This document shows, piece after piece, positions 26,047 to 34,922 of a stretch of 64,000 nucleotides of DNA. The stretch's first letter is position 1, and every line of letters begins with the position of its first letter. A program made the translations under genes and the position numbers. A model generated the notes under the pieces. The model did no database searches. It saw only the letters and a list, made by a program, of their open reading frames with translations, and had not been told where the DNA came from. This DNA is from Tagaea sp. CACIAM 22H2 (GTDB lineage Bacteria > Pseudomonadota > Alphaproteobacteria > CACIAM-22H2), in the NCBI GenBank assembly GCA_014444615.1, contig PVXE01000006.1, forward strand, positions 1 to 64,000, read 5' to 3'.

Positions 26047-27417
26047 TCAAACCGCCTCCATCATCACGCCGGAGCGGCCCGCGCGCGCCCACAAGCGGTC
26101 GGCCGCTTTCTGCGCGGCGGCGATCACGTCATCCGCATCGAACATCGTCGGCTTGCCGTTTTCCATAACCACTTTCCCGTCGATCACCGACGTCGAAACA
26201 TTGGGTCCCACGCCGCTATGGACGACGATACCAATTCCGTCGACGATCGGACGCAGATTCGGCGCCGTGGCATCCAACAAAATGAAATCGGCTTTGGCGC
26301 CGGGTTTCAAAACGCCGATCTCGCCGTCCATCGCCAGCGCCTTCGCCCCGCCTTTGGTCGCCCAGCCGAACACCGTGCGCGCGTCGCAAGTGTAACCGGC
26401 CCCCCGCACGCGCGCGACGGCCAAAGCCGTGCGCATCGATTCGAACATGTCGCCGGTCTTGGTATCGGTGCAGATGGCGATGGTTGCCCCCGCCTTCTCC
26501 AGCGCCACGATCGGGGCGATCATCCCCGCCGATACATTGCCGACGGGCGCATGCGCCACATTGACGCCGGCCTTGCCGACCAATTCGATCTCGGCATCGT
26601 CCAGGAAAATGCAATGCGCCGCCACCAGATCGCCGTTCAGCAAGCCCACTTTGTCGAGCAGTTGCGCGGGCCCCTTGCCTTCGCGCGCGGTCACGCGTTC
26701 GACCTCCATCGGCGACTGGGCGAGATGTGTATGCACTTGGCGCCCGTCCTTCGCCGCAATGTCGGCGACGATGCGCAAGAGATCGCGCGAACACGTATCG
26801 GGCGCGTGCGGCGCGTGAAAACAGCGAATGCGCCCTTCCGCTTTGCCGTCCCAGGCGGCGATCATGTCCTGGCTCTCGGCAAGCGTCGCTTCGCCCAGCT
26901 TGCGATCATGCGTCCAGGCGCCGTCGGCAAGAGCGGCCGTGTCCGCGTCGTGAATACGCCCGCCGACGAAGCCGCGTAAGCCCGTCTCCGCCAGGGCCGC
27001 CGCGCAAGCTTGCGGCTTGCGGTAGTAGTCGACGGCCGTCGTCGTGCCCATGCGCAGCAGTTCCCACGCGCCCAGCCGTGCGAACAGATAGGTCTCCTCG
27101 TCCGACAGCCAATGCCCTTGCGGAATGCCGGGCGTATAGGCAGGTGCGAACCCCAAATCCTCGACCATGCCGCGCACGATCATCAGCGGCGTGTGATTGT
27201 GTACATTGACGAGACCCGGCATCAGGATCTTGCCTTTGGCGTCGATCCGGCGCGCGGCGGTATAGGCGGCGTCGATTTTCTTCGTTTCGCCGAGGGCGAC
27301 GATACGTTTGCCGGTCACCGCAACGGCGCCGTCGCCGATCGCCTTGCCTTCGCCGGTGACGACCACGGCGCCCAAGACGATCAGATCGCAGGCTTGAGGG
27401 ACCATTTCGCTCGTCAT
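26047..27417 (-). CDS. Amidohydrolase (chlorohydrolase/deaminase superfamily) 2
   Basis: A 456-residue cytoplasmic metal-dependent hydrolase. Motifs in order are NVHNHTPLMIVRGM, HTHLAQSPMEVE, AAHCIFLDDAEIEL, VAHAPVGN and CTDTKTGDM. This is the subtype III amidohydrolase pattern seen in AtzA, AtzB, TrzN and guanine or cytosine deaminases. ATG 27417 overlaps the stop of the ring-opening enzyme gene (ATGA). An AtzB/C-like amidohydrolase beside an AtzD-like enzyme recalls s-triazine and pyrimidine breakdown. It is a distant relative of the enzyme at 18884-20389. Confidence 0.9.
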   Translation of the reverse strand: MTSEMVPQACDLIVLGAVVVTGEGKAIGDGAVAVTGKRIVALGETKKIDAAYTAARRIDAKGKILMPGLVNVHNHTPLMIVRGMVEDLGFAPAYTPGIPQGHWLSDEETYLFARLGAWELLRMGTTTAVDYYRKPQACAAALAETGLRGFVGGRIHDADTAALADGAWTHDRKLGEATLAESQDMIAAWDGKAEGRIRCFHAPHAPDTCSRDLLRIVADIAAKDGRQVHTHLAQSPMEVERVTAREGKGPAQLLDKVGLLNGDLVAAHCIFLDDAEIELVGKAGVNVAHAPVGNVSAGMIAPIVALEKAGATIAICTDTKTGDMFESMRTALAVARVRGAGYTCDARTVFGWATKGGAKALAMDGEIGVLKPGAKADFILLDATAPNLRPIVDGIGIVVHSGVGPNVSTSVIDGKVVMENGKPTMFDADDVIAAAQKAADRLWARAGRSGVMMEAV

Positions 27418-28466
27418 GCGGGGCTCCCATCGGCGCGCGCGATCAATGCGACTAAACCGCCGTTCTCGGGGCCATGATGCTCCGCCCCGCCCGAGACGAA
27501 GCAATATGAATGGCCGATCACCGACGCGATCATCGCACCATAGGCCGAACGCCCGTGACGATGCGAGTGGATATCGCTATCGCTATTCATCGTGTGGCGC
27601 GCGCCGCGGATTTTTCCATTGCCTGGCGGATCGCCCTTGGAGAGCGAAGCGACGATTCGCGCACTCGCCGCCGGCGATGCCTGGGGCGCGGCATCGATGC
27701 CGAGCTTGGCGAGAACCGCCGCCACGCCCGGCGAGTCCAGCGGATCGCGCAACGGACCCGCCGCGATACGCAAAGTTTTCGTGCCGCCCGGCGCGTTGGC
27801 GAGCACGATCACCTGCTGTGTCGTCGTGTCGTCGCGCGCCACCACGAAAACGCGGCGGCAGAATTTCGAGAAATCCTTGAGGAACGCGGCTTCGTCGATA
27901 TCGCCGGCGATCTCGCCCAGCGCTTGCGCCACACCGAGCGACACGGCGGCGCGCACGCGCGGCGACGTCACCCCTTGCGCCGCATCGGCAGGAGCGCGCA
28001 CGACAACGAGACCGACCTGCGATTCATCCTTGGCGCCCGCCGCCTTCATCGCGGCGCGGACCATTTCGGCCGTCGCGATCGAGTGATTGCGCCGCGCGAA
28101 ATCGCCGGGGGCGAATTCGCGGATTTCCATACCCAGCGCCAAGCCCAGCTCCGTTCCGGCGGCCGGCGCGGCGGCGAAGACCAGCATATGGGGCGAGACC
28201 ACGCCCTCGCTGCCGCCCGAAATCAGCACAAGAACCTTGCGGCGCAATGTCTCCGCATCGCCGCCGCCATGCGCGGCGATCGTCGCGCGGACCGATCGGT
28301 CGACAAAATGCCGCGTCCAATCGTTGTTAAGACCGTTGCCTTCAGTCTTGCAGAACACCGCCTTGATGTCGGATGCGGCGATCTTCCCTTGATCCAATAG
28401 ATCAGCGAGACCGGACATGTCGTCGGGATCGCGCATCGGAAAGCGATAGACGTGGCAAGCGCTCAT
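27414..28466 (-). CDS. Ring-opening amidohydrolase (cyanuric acid hydrolase / barbiturase family)
   Basis: A 350-residue member of the small AtzD/TrzD-barbiturase family, which opens cyanuric acid to carboxybiuret or barbiturate to ureidomalonate. The three-repeat family motifs are visible: FCKTEGNGLNND (K40), ISGGSEGVVSPH (S83), RRNHSIATAEMV, and the C-terminal GGAEHHGPENGGLVALIAR that forms the third unit and metal loop. I cannot tell cyanurate from barbiturate specificity by eye. ATG 28466 was chosen at the family N-terminus. It leads an operon with an amidohydrolase, a PuuE-like protein and importer 2, and diverges from GntR 2. Confidence 0.9.
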   Translation of the reverse strand: MSACHVYRFPMRDPDDMSGLADLLDQGKIAASDIKAVFCKTEGNGLNNDWTRHFVDRSVRATIAAHGGGDAETLRRKVLVLISGGSEGVVSPHMLVFAAAPAAGTELGLALGMEIREFAPGDFARRNHSIATAEMVRAAMKAAGAKDESQVGLVVVRAPADAAQGVTSPRVRAAVSLGVAQALGEIAGDIDEAAFLKDFSKFCRRVFVVARDDTTTQQVIVLANAPGGTKTLRIAAGPLRDPLDSPGVAAVLAKLGIDAAPQASPAASARIVASLSKGDPPGNGKIRGARHTMNSDSDIHSHRHGRSAYGAMIASVIGHSYCFVSGGAEHHGPENGGLVALIARADGSPA

Positions 28467-28541
28467 GAGGGTCCGAACAGCAGGTTCCATGCCAGGGAAA
28501 AGCCATCGCCGGCGCATAATTTGGCGCACAAGAGGCCGCTC

Positions 28542-28571
28542 TGTATACATACTGCAATATTTGTGTGCAAT
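28542..28571 (-). promoter_or_regulatory. Candidate promoter and operator of the ring-opening-enzyme operon
   Basis: On the minus strand TTGCAC (28570-28565) and TATACA (28547-28542) are spaced by exactly 17 bp, a reasonable sigma-70 pair with a weak -35. The -10 sits in an 8-bp palindrome TGTATACA (28542-28549). The -35 lies in TTGTGTGCAAT (28561-28571 on the plus strand), which matches 9 of 11 bases of the right half of the GntR 1 operator (TTGTATCCAAT). GntR 2, a paralogue of GntR 1, is the obvious candidate to bind here. Confidence 0.45.
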
Positions 28572-28659
28572 GACCTCTCTGCGACGCCAGCGCGGCTTGA
28601 CGGGACCGGCCGCCAGGGGGCAATAACGCGTATCGAATTTGGGGAGCGTTAGAGTCGCA

Positions 28660-29379
28660 ATGGCCGTCGTCAACATGCCGGGTGTCGGAAGCGGCGAAAA
28701 CCGCCGCGAAGCGATCGTCGCCGCGGTGTGGGACGCGATCTGCGATGGCCGCCTGCCGCCGGGCGCGAAGCTTGGCGAGGACGAGCTTGCCCGTATCTTC
28801 GAGGTGAGCCGCACCATCGTGCGCGACGCGCTGAAGGAACTCGCCTTTCGCGGCATCGCCGAAATCCTGCCCCAGCGCGGCGCTTTCGTCGCACGGCCGA
28901 CGGTGAAGGACGCCGACGACGTCTACGCCGCGCGCCGGGTTATCGAAGCCGCGATCATCGAAGACGTGGCGAAGAACTGCACCGCCAACGATATCCGGGC
29001 ACTCCGCGCGCATATCGAATTGCAGGCGGCCGCGCGCAAGCGCCGCGACAAGCGCGAATTCGTCCATCTGTCGGGCGATTTTCATCTGCAGATCGCGCGC
29101 TTGGGCGGCAACCGCATGCTGGCGGAGTTGCTCGAAGGCCTGGTCGCGCGCGCGGCGATCATCACTACGCTGTATTTGCCCGACGGCCATTCCTGCGTGG
29201 TGGACGAGCATACACGCATGGTCGATCTGCTCGCCGCCGGCAAGGCGAAAGAATGCATCGCGCTGATGAAGGCGCATCTGCAAACCAATATGCACGCGCA
29301 TCATTTCGTCGAGGAAGCGCCGCAGCGCGTCGATCTGACGGCCGCGCTGTCGCCGAAATCGGCCAAGACCCGCGCTTAG
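28660..29379 (+). CDS. GntR-family (FCD) transcription regulator 2
   Basis: A 239-residue regulator. The winged helix (~10-75) contains DELARIFEVSRTIVRDALKEL. The FCD domain has GDFHLQIARLGGN, DEHTRMVDLL and KAHLQTNMH as metal/ligand motifs. The tail DLTAALSPK matches the other GntR in this window. GGGGAG precedes ATG 28660 at 13 bp; a TTG at 28639 is a less likely start. It diverges from the ring-opening-enzyme operon and converges with the FGGY kinase (4-bp overlap). Probably a repressor relieved by a pathway acid. Confidence 0.92.
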   Translation: MAVVNMPGVGSGENRREAIVAAVWDAICDGRLPPGAKLGEDELARIFEVSRTIVRDALKELAFRGIAEILPQRGAFVARPTVKDADDVYAARRVIEAAIIEDVAKNCTANDIRALRAHIELQAAARKRRDKREFVHLSGDFHLQIARLGGNRMLAELLEGLVARAAIITTLYLPDGHSCVVDEHTRMVDLLAAGKAKECIALMKAHLQTNMHAHHFVEEAPQRVDLTAALSPKSAKTRA

Positions 29380-30932
29380 AGTCGATCCCGCGCTTCCAGC
29401 GCCGCGCGGAAGCGGCGATAGCCTTTGTCGTGAATGGCGCGCGCTTTCGCTTCGGACCGCACGCGCGCCCCTTCCCGGCACATCGCCGCACCCGCCGCCG
29501 AAAGATCGGGATAAAGCTTCGCGGCGGACGCGGCGGCGATCGCCGAGCCGAGCGTCACCGCATCCGGCTCGCCCGCCAGGATCACGTCGCAGCCCGTCGC
29601 GTCGGCGTAAAGCTTCGTCAGGTAATCCGCCTTCGAATGGCCGCCGGTCAAATGCAAGCGGTCGATCGCGTAGCCCTTCGCGTTCATCGCGTCGACGATA
29701 TGACGCGTGCCATAGGCGATGCCGACGGCCGTCGCGTGATAGAGCCGCGCCAAGCTCTCGAACGATGAATCGAGTTCGAGGCCGAAAATGGCGCCCTTCA
29801 ATTCCGGCCGGGCAAGCGGCGAGCGATTGCCGCGGAAATCGGGAATGACCAGCATGTCTGCCGCATAATCGGGGTCTTGCGCCGCGATATGCTTGGCCAT
29901 GATCGCATGGCGATCGGGGCCGAGATGGCGGCCCTCAGCGTGCCAATCGAGAACATGATCGAGCAAGGCGCCGGTCGCCGATTGGCCGCCCTCGTTGAGC
30001 CACAGCCCCGGCATCATCGCGCCGAAATATGGACCCCACACGCCGGGTATGGCGCGGGGTTGCGGCGACAGCGCCATATGGCAGCTCGACGTGCCCGCGA
30101 TCAATCCGATCGCGCGGTCGAACTCGGCCGGCGCGGTTCCGGCCAGAAGCCCAAGCCCGCCCGCATGCGCGTCGATCAACCCGACCGCGACGGCGATACC
30201 GGGATCGAGACCAAGCTCGGCGGCCGCCACGGCCGACAGGCTTCCCGCGCGATCGCCAAGCTGCGCGGCCTTCGCGGGGATTCGAAGTTTCTCCCACGCC
30301 CCGTCGAGCCCGATCGTAGCGAGGAAATCCGCCTGCCAACCCGGGGTCTCGTGATTGAGATAGGTCCATTTGCTGGTCAGCGTGCAGGCCGATCCGGTCA
30401 CTTCCCCCGTTGCGCGCCAGACGAGGAAATCCGCGAGATCGAGCGCAAGGCCGTAGCGCTTCCACTTCGCGGGCAGGTTCCGCTTCAGCCACAGCAGCTT
30501 CGGCGTCTCCATCTCTGGCGACATCACGCCGCCGACATAATCGAGCACGCGATGCTGCGTGGCGGTGATCTCCGCCGCCTCGCCGATCGCGCGATGATCG
30601 GCCCACATGATCACGTTCCAGCGATCCTCGTCGTCCGACACGCCGACCGGCGCGCCGGACGCGTCGAACATCGCAAGCGAACATGTCGCGTCGAAGCCGA
30701 TGGCGGCGACGGCACCTGGTTCGGCCCCCGACGCCGCCAGTGCCGCTTTGACCGAGGTCGCGACCGCGCGCCAAATCCCGCCGGAATCGTGTTCCGCGAA
30801 ATCCGGCGCGGGACGCCGGATGGCGAAGGCGGTTTGCGAACCGCCCAACGCCTTTCCGTCGCGCGAATAGACGACGGCCCGCGCGCTCGTCGAGCCGACA
30901 TCCACCCCGATCGCAAGATCGCGCTTGCTCAT
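29376..30932 (-). CDS. FGGY-family carbohydrate kinase (ribulokinase-like)
   Basis: A 518-residue sugar kinase. The N-terminal phosphate loop is GVDVGSTSAR (9-18) and the likely catalytic base is D254 in GLIDAHAGG. The motif PDFRGNRSPLARPELKGAIFG marks the ribulokinase/ribitol-kinase branch also found in eukaryotic FGGY. The adenosine motif GGHSKADYLTKLYADATG is intact. The length is normal. It is the last gene of the operon with a sugar-type ABC importer and a TauD-family enzyme, so a pentulose or polyol-derived ketose is the likely substrate. Confidence 0.9.
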   Translation of the reverse strand: MSKRDLAIGVDVGSTSARAVVYSRDGKALGGSQTAFAIRRPAPDFAEHDSGGIWRAVATSVKAALAASGAEPGAVAAIGFDATCSLAMFDASGAPVGVSDDEDRWNVIMWADHRAIGEAAEITATQHRVLDYVGGVMSPEMETPKLLWLKRNLPAKWKRYGLALDLADFLVWRATGEVTGSACTLTSKWTYLNHETPGWQADFLATIGLDGAWEKLRIPAKAAQLGDRAGSLSAVAAAELGLDPGIAVAVGLIDAHAGGLGLLAGTAPAEFDRAIGLIAGTSSCHMALSPQPRAIPGVWGPYFGAMMPGLWLNEGGQSATGALLDHVLDWHAEGRHLGPDRHAIMAKHIAAQDPDYAADMLVIPDFRGNRSPLARPELKGAIFGLELDSSFESLARLYHATAVGIAYGTRHIVDAMNAKGYAIDRLHLTGGHSKADYLTKLYADATGCDVILAGEPDAVTLGSAIAAASAAKLYPDLSAAGAAMCREGARVRSEAKARAIHDKGYRRFRAALEARDRL

Positions 30933-30941
30933 CCGCCGATC

Positions 30942-32234
30942 TTACGCCGGCAGCAGCGGCTTCACGCGTTCGATGATCGCCCCGACCGCCTCGCTGGGGT
31001 TCTTGCGGCCGAGCACGGCGAGTTGCACCTCCTCGAGGAAGATCGTCTGCGCGCGCGCGGCTTCCGGGAAGGCCGGCAGCGGCACGCGCGCGCCCGCCAA
31101 TGCCTTCGATTCCACGGCCGCCAGCGGCTGGTCGGCCGCGAAGCCCGGATCCTGGTAGGTCGAGACGCGCACCGGGCCGTTGCCGTTGCGCGCCGCACCG
31201 GTCGTGACCGCCTTCGACGACATCGTGCGGATGAAGTTCCAGGCGAGGTCCTTGTCGCGGGCGTTGCCCAGGATGCTCATCGCCCAGAATTCGACGACCG
31301 AGGCGAAGGGCACCTTGCCGCGCAAAGCTTCGGAGATCGGGAACTCGATCGCCTTGATCTTGCCCGGGAACTTCGACTGCTGCGGATTGTTGAGCTGCGC
31401 GAAGCGCGCGAAGGGCAGCACGGTGAACGCCGCACGGCCCTGCTGAATCCACGTTACCTGATCGTCGTTCGTCGTCGTCGCGAATGTGCGCGGCAGCGCG
31501 CCCGCCTTGAACAGGTCCTGCATCGTGGCGAGACCCTTTTCCAGCGCGCCACGATCGGGCACCAGCTTCAGATCGCCCGAGATGAAGTCGCCGCCGAAGG
31601 CGCGCGCGAAGGTCACGGGGAACACCGACAAGTCGCTCGCCAGCACCATGCCGGTGACCGGCGTGCCCGCCGCCGAGGTGAAGGTCAGGCGCTTGGCCTG
31701 ATCGACGAGTTCCTCCAGCGTTTGCGGCGGCGCCTTGATGCCGCGCTCCTCCAGCAGCGCTTCGTTGTAGAACAGGCCGATCGTGGCGTGGCGGAACGGC
31801 ACGGAGACGAGCTTGCCGTCGAAGCGCATCGCGGCGACCAGGCCGGGTGCGATATCCGCAAAGTCCTCGATCGGATTCGCGCGCTGGAAGTCATCGAGCG
31901 GCGCCATCAGCTTGGCGGCGTCGCGCGTGGCGCGGCTATTGACCAGAAAGCCGACGCCGAAATCGGTGCTGGACAGGCTCGCCTCGCGGAACAGGCGATC
32001 CTGCAACGGGTTGGAATCGAACGTCGCCCAATTGACTTCGGTCGCATTGGCGTCGCGCCACGCCTTGGTCAAGTCGCCGGCGGGACCTTGCGTTAAGCTC
32101 GCCTGATGCACGCGATGGGCGAGCACGTTGAGCGTCTTGCCTTGGGCGCGCGCGCGGCCGATGCCCGTCGCGAGGGCCGCAGCCCCCACGCCCATGCCCA
32201 AAGCTGTGCGGCGATTCATTTTGAAGGTCGTCAT
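30942..32234 (-). CDS. Sugar ABC transporter substrate-binding protein (family 1)
   Basis: A 430-residue exported binding protein. A twin-arginine leader (MNRRTALGMG) precedes a hydrophobic stretch and a cleavage site at about residue 31 (ARAQG). The fold is family 1 extracellular binding protein (FRHATIGLFYNEALLEE). Unusually it is encoded after both permeases. It lies 9 bp upstream of the kinase gene, which favours a carbohydrate ligand. Confidence 0.9.
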   Translation of the reverse strand: MTTFKMNRRTALGMGVGAAALATGIGRARAQGKTLNVLAHRVHQASLTQGPAGDLTKAWRDANATEVNWATFDSNPLQDRLFREASLSSTDFGVGFLVNSRATRDAAKLMAPLDDFQRANPIEDFADIAPGLVAAMRFDGKLVSVPFRHATIGLFYNEALLEERGIKAPPQTLEELVDQAKRLTFTSAAGTPVTGMVLASDLSVFPVTFARAFGGDFISGDLKLVPDRGALEKGLATMQDLFKAGALPRTFATTTNDDQVTWIQQGRAAFTVLPFARFAQLNNPQQSKFPGKIKAIEFPISEALRGKVPFASVVEFWAMSILGNARDKDLAWNFIRTMSSKAVTTGAARNGNGPVRVSTYQDPGFAADQPLAAVESKALAGARVPLPAFPEAARAQTIFLEEVQLAVLGRKNPSEAVGAIIERVKPLLPA

Positions 32235-32268
32235 CGTTGGGTTCCTCCCGGGGGTTGTTATTGAAGTC

Positions 32269-33102
32269 TCAGCCTTTCGTGGCGCCCGATGTCAGCCCCG
32301 CCACAAGATGGCGTTGCATGGCGCAAACGAAGATCAGGATCGGCAGCAACTGGATCGTCGCGGCGGCGAACAACACGCCCCAATCGACCCCGTCGAATGA
32401 GCCGAGCATTTCGGACACGATCAACGGCGCGGTCTTGGCGCGCGTCGAGGTGAAGACGAACGCGAACAGGAACTCGTTCCACGCGAACACGATCACGAAA
32501 ACCGACAAAGCCAGCATGCCCGGCAACGCCAAGGGGGCGATGATCTTGGCGATCAATGTGCCCCGCCCCGCCCCGTCGACCAAAGCGGCTTCGTCCAGCT
32601 CGACGGGGATCTTGTCGATGAAGGCGCGCATCAACAGCGTGCCCAGCGACACGAAAAACGTGGCGTAAAGGACGATCAGCGTGAAATGCGTGTCGCTAAG
32701 CCCCAGCCAATTGATCAGCGGAAATAGCGGCAGGGTCAGCACGATCGGCGGCAGCAGGCGCACCGCAACGAGGAACGAGGCCGAGCGCGTCAACGCGGGC
32801 GAACGGAAGCGCGAATAAGCATAGCCGGCCATCGTCGCGACGATCGCCGTCAACACCGTGGCACCGACGGTGACGATCAAGCTGTTCCACAAGCCTCGGA
32901 AGAAGTCAGGCCAGCGGACCAGCAGCGCCGTGTAATGCTCCAGCGTCGGCGCGAAGACGAAAGTGGGCGGGACGGCGAAAATCTCGCGCGCTGGTTTCAG
33001 CGACGACATCGCCATGAAGGCGATCGGGAACAGCGACCACAGCAGGATCACCGCCACGGCGGCGGTCTTGCCCAGCACGATCCCGATCCGGTCAGCGCGC
33101 AT
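32269..33102 (-). CDS. Sugar ABC transporter permease, MalG type
   Basis: A 277-residue six-helix permease. The EAA loop is DEAALVDGAGRGTLIAKIIAP. Its start overlaps the end of the upstream permease by 11 bp (33092-33102), indicating translational coupling. It forms the importer with the products of 33092-33979 and 30942-32234. No ATP-binding subunit is encoded in this operon, so it must share one, for example a promiscuous MalK/UgpC-type ATPase such as that at 4727-5734. Confidence 0.92.
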   Translation of the reverse strand: MRADRIGIVLGKTAAVAVILLWSLFPIAFMAMSSLKPAREIFAVPPTFVFAPTLEHYTALLVRWPDFFRGLWNSLIVTVGATVLTAIVATMAGYAYSRFRSPALTRSASFLVAVRLLPPIVLTLPLFPLINWLGLSDTHFTLIVLYATFFVSLGTLLMRAFIDKIPVELDEAALVDGAGRGTLIAKIIAPLALPGMLALSVFVIVFAWNEFLFAFVFTSTRAKTAPLIVSEMLGSFDGVDWGVLFAAATIQLLPILIFVCAMQRHLVAGLTSGATKG

Positions 33103-33979
33103 CGGAGGTCATGTCCTTGCGCAGCGCGAACAGATATCCCGCGCCGAGGACGAGCGAGATCGCCAGCATGATCCAGCCTGTCGCCGCCGCCTCGCCGAAG
33201 GCGTTGAAGCGGAAGGCTTCGAGATAGAGATAGACCGCGAGCACCTCCGTCTGGCGCGCCGGGCCGCCCTGGGTCATCAGCCAGACTTCGGAGAACATGC
33301 GGAAGACGAAGATGTAGCGGAACAGCGCCGCGACGACGAGAGCCGGTACCAGCAGCGGCAGCGTCACCTTGCGGAACATCTGCAACGGCGTGGCTTGGTC
33401 GATCAACGCGGCCTCGTAAAGCTCGCGCGGGATCGACAGGCGGGCGGCGTAAAGGATCAGGAAGGTGAACGGCAGGTGCAGCCAGATCGACAACAGCGAG
33501 ATCAGCGCAAGCCCATGCGACGGCTCGATCGACCATTCCAGGATCGGCAGGCCGATCGCCTTCATCGCCACGCTGACCGGGCCCACGTCCGGATCGAACA
33601 GATAGCGCCAGATGACGGCGGCCGATACTTCCGACACCGCATAGGGGGCCAGCACGGCCGCCAGCAGCACGCCCCGGAACGGCAAGCCCGACGCGAAGAG
33701 CAAGGCCATGCCCAGGCCGAGCAGCAATTCCAGATGCACGACCAGCGCCACGATGAAGATCGTGTTGAACAACGCGCGCCAGAAATACGTGTCGTTCAGC
33801 ACCTTCACGTAGTTGACGAGACCGACGAAGCTCGGCGCGCGGCCGAAGGTCGAGTTCGTGACGCTGAGCCAGATCACGTAGACGGCCGGAATCACGATCA
33901 CCGTCAGCAGCAACCCGTGCGCCGGCGTGATCCACGGCAACGCCGCGGCGAATTGCCGTTTCGTGATTGTCGAGCCCAT
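33092..33979 (-). CDS. Sugar ABC transporter permease, MalF type
   Basis: A 295-residue permease; the start MGSTITKRQ at 33979 is chosen because the longer frame (to 34120) runs into the dioxygenase gene. The first helix follows at ~14-36, and the EAA loop is YEAALIDQATPLQMFRKVTLP. It lies 14 bp downstream of the TauD-family gene. Confidence 0.92.
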   Translation of the reverse strand: MGSTITKRQFAAALPWITPAHGLLLTVIVIPAVYVIWLSVTNSTFGRAPSFVGLVNYVKVLNDTYFWRALFNTIFIVALVVHLELLLGLGMALLFASGLPFRGVLLAAVLAPYAVSEVSAAVIWRYLFDPDVGPVSVAMKAIGLPILEWSIEPSHGLALISLLSIWLHLPFTFLILYAARLSIPRELYEAALIDQATPLQMFRKVTLPLLVPALVVAALFRYIFVFRMFSEVWLMTQGGPARQTEVLAVYLYLEAFRFNAFGEAAATGWIMLAISLVLGAGYLFALRKDMTSDAR

Positions 33980-33993
33980 GTCGTCTTCGCCTA

Positions 33994-34866
33994 TCAGGCT
34001 GCCGCGCGCTTGCCGCTCGCCGCGATCGGCGTCCATCCCTCGATCGTCGACCGATACATCGTGCGCCGATAGCCCGGATAATCGTTGATCGCCGTGTGCA
34101 TAACGCACGGGTTCAGCCACATGCCCAGCGTGCCCGGCGCCCAGCGCAGACGGCAGTTAAATTCGGGGCGCGTCGCCACCTTGAACAGATAGTCGATGAT
34201 CGGGCGCGTCTCGGCTTGCGTGAAGCCCTTGATGCGGTCGATGACCGAGCTGATGAACAAATAGCGCTCGCCCGTCACCGGGTCCTTGCAGACCAGCGGA
34301 TGCTCGACCTCGAAGCTCGCGATCTTATGCACGTCGGCGCGCATCTTCACGCTGCCGTATTGCTGACCGAGAACGCCCTTGCCGGAATGGACGACGACGA
34401 AATCCTCGATCATCGCCTTCATCGCGGGCGACAGCGAACGATACGCCCATTCGAGGCTGGTGAAACACGTGTCCCCGCCCACGGGCGGCACTTCATGACC
34501 GTAGAGCATAGTGATGCCCGGCGGCTTGGCGAGCCAGGCGAGATCCATGTGCCAATCCTCGCCGATCACCTTGCCGGTTTCGTCCGGCTCGCGATTGAGG
34601 ACCATCAGATCGTCGTAACCGTCGATCGGCTCGTGCACCGGGTTGCCGCTGAACGGCCCCAACGCCGCGCGCACCTGATGCACGTCTTCGAGCGCCATCT
34701 TCTGATCGCGGATCGCGAGCACGTGGTAGCGATGGATCGCGCGTTTGAGATCGGCCATCGTTTCCGGGCTGCGGTCGCGGGCGAGGTCGAGGCCCGTAAT
34801 CTCCGCGCCGATCGTTCCCGTCATCTGACGGATTTCGAACCGCTCGAACTTCGTTTCTCGCGCCAT
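33994..34866 (-). CDS. TauD/TfdA-family Fe(II)/2-oxoglutarate dioxygenase
   Basis: A 290-residue oxygenase with the facial triad H106-x-D108 (WHMD) and H257 (VMHTAINDY), and a 2-oxoglutarate-binding arginine near 268 (GYRRTMYRS). The family hydroxylates taurine, sulfonates, aryloxyacetates, gamma-butyrobetaine and others. The neighbours here are a sugar importer and a kinase, so none of these is favoured. ATG 34866 follows a GGGGAG ribosome site; an upstream in-frame ATG at 34896 would add ten basic residues and sits near the transcription start. First gene of the TetR-controlled operon. Confidence 0.9.
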   Translation of the reverse strand: MARETKFERFEIRQMTGTIGAEITGLDLARDRSPETMADLKRAIHRYHVLAIRDQKMALEDVHQVRAALGPFSGNPVHEPIDGYDDLMVLNREPDETGKVIGEDWHMDLAWLAKPPGITMLYGHEVPPVGGDTCFTSLEWAYRSLSPAMKAMIEDFVVVHSGKGVLGQQYGSVKMRADVHKIASFEVEHPLVCKDPVTGERYLFISSVIDRIKGFTQAETRPIIDYLFKVATRPEFNCRLRWAPGTLGMWLNPCVMHTAINDYPGYRRTMYRSTIEGWTPIAASGKRAAA

Positions 34867-34904
34867 GCGTTTTCTCCCCGATCGCCGCCGCGTCATCGCA
34901 GCTG

Positions 34905-34922
34905 ACTTACGTGCAAGTAAGT
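34905..34922. promoter_or_regulatory. Palindromic operator, probably for the TetR at 34984-35658
   Basis: ACTTAC (34905-34910) and GTAAGT (34917-34922) are perfect inverted arms around GTGCAA; 16 of 18 positions are symmetric. It overlaps the -10 box and probable start site of the dioxygenase operon promoter, 39 bp before the dioxygenase ATG. This is the placement expected for TetR-type repression. Confidence 0.7.

Noticed and set aside
29376-29379. Overlapping convergent stops as possible gene damage
   Set aside because: Four-base overlaps of convergent stops occur several times here (18884, 29376, 55935, 62988), with both products full length; this is compact packing, not decay.
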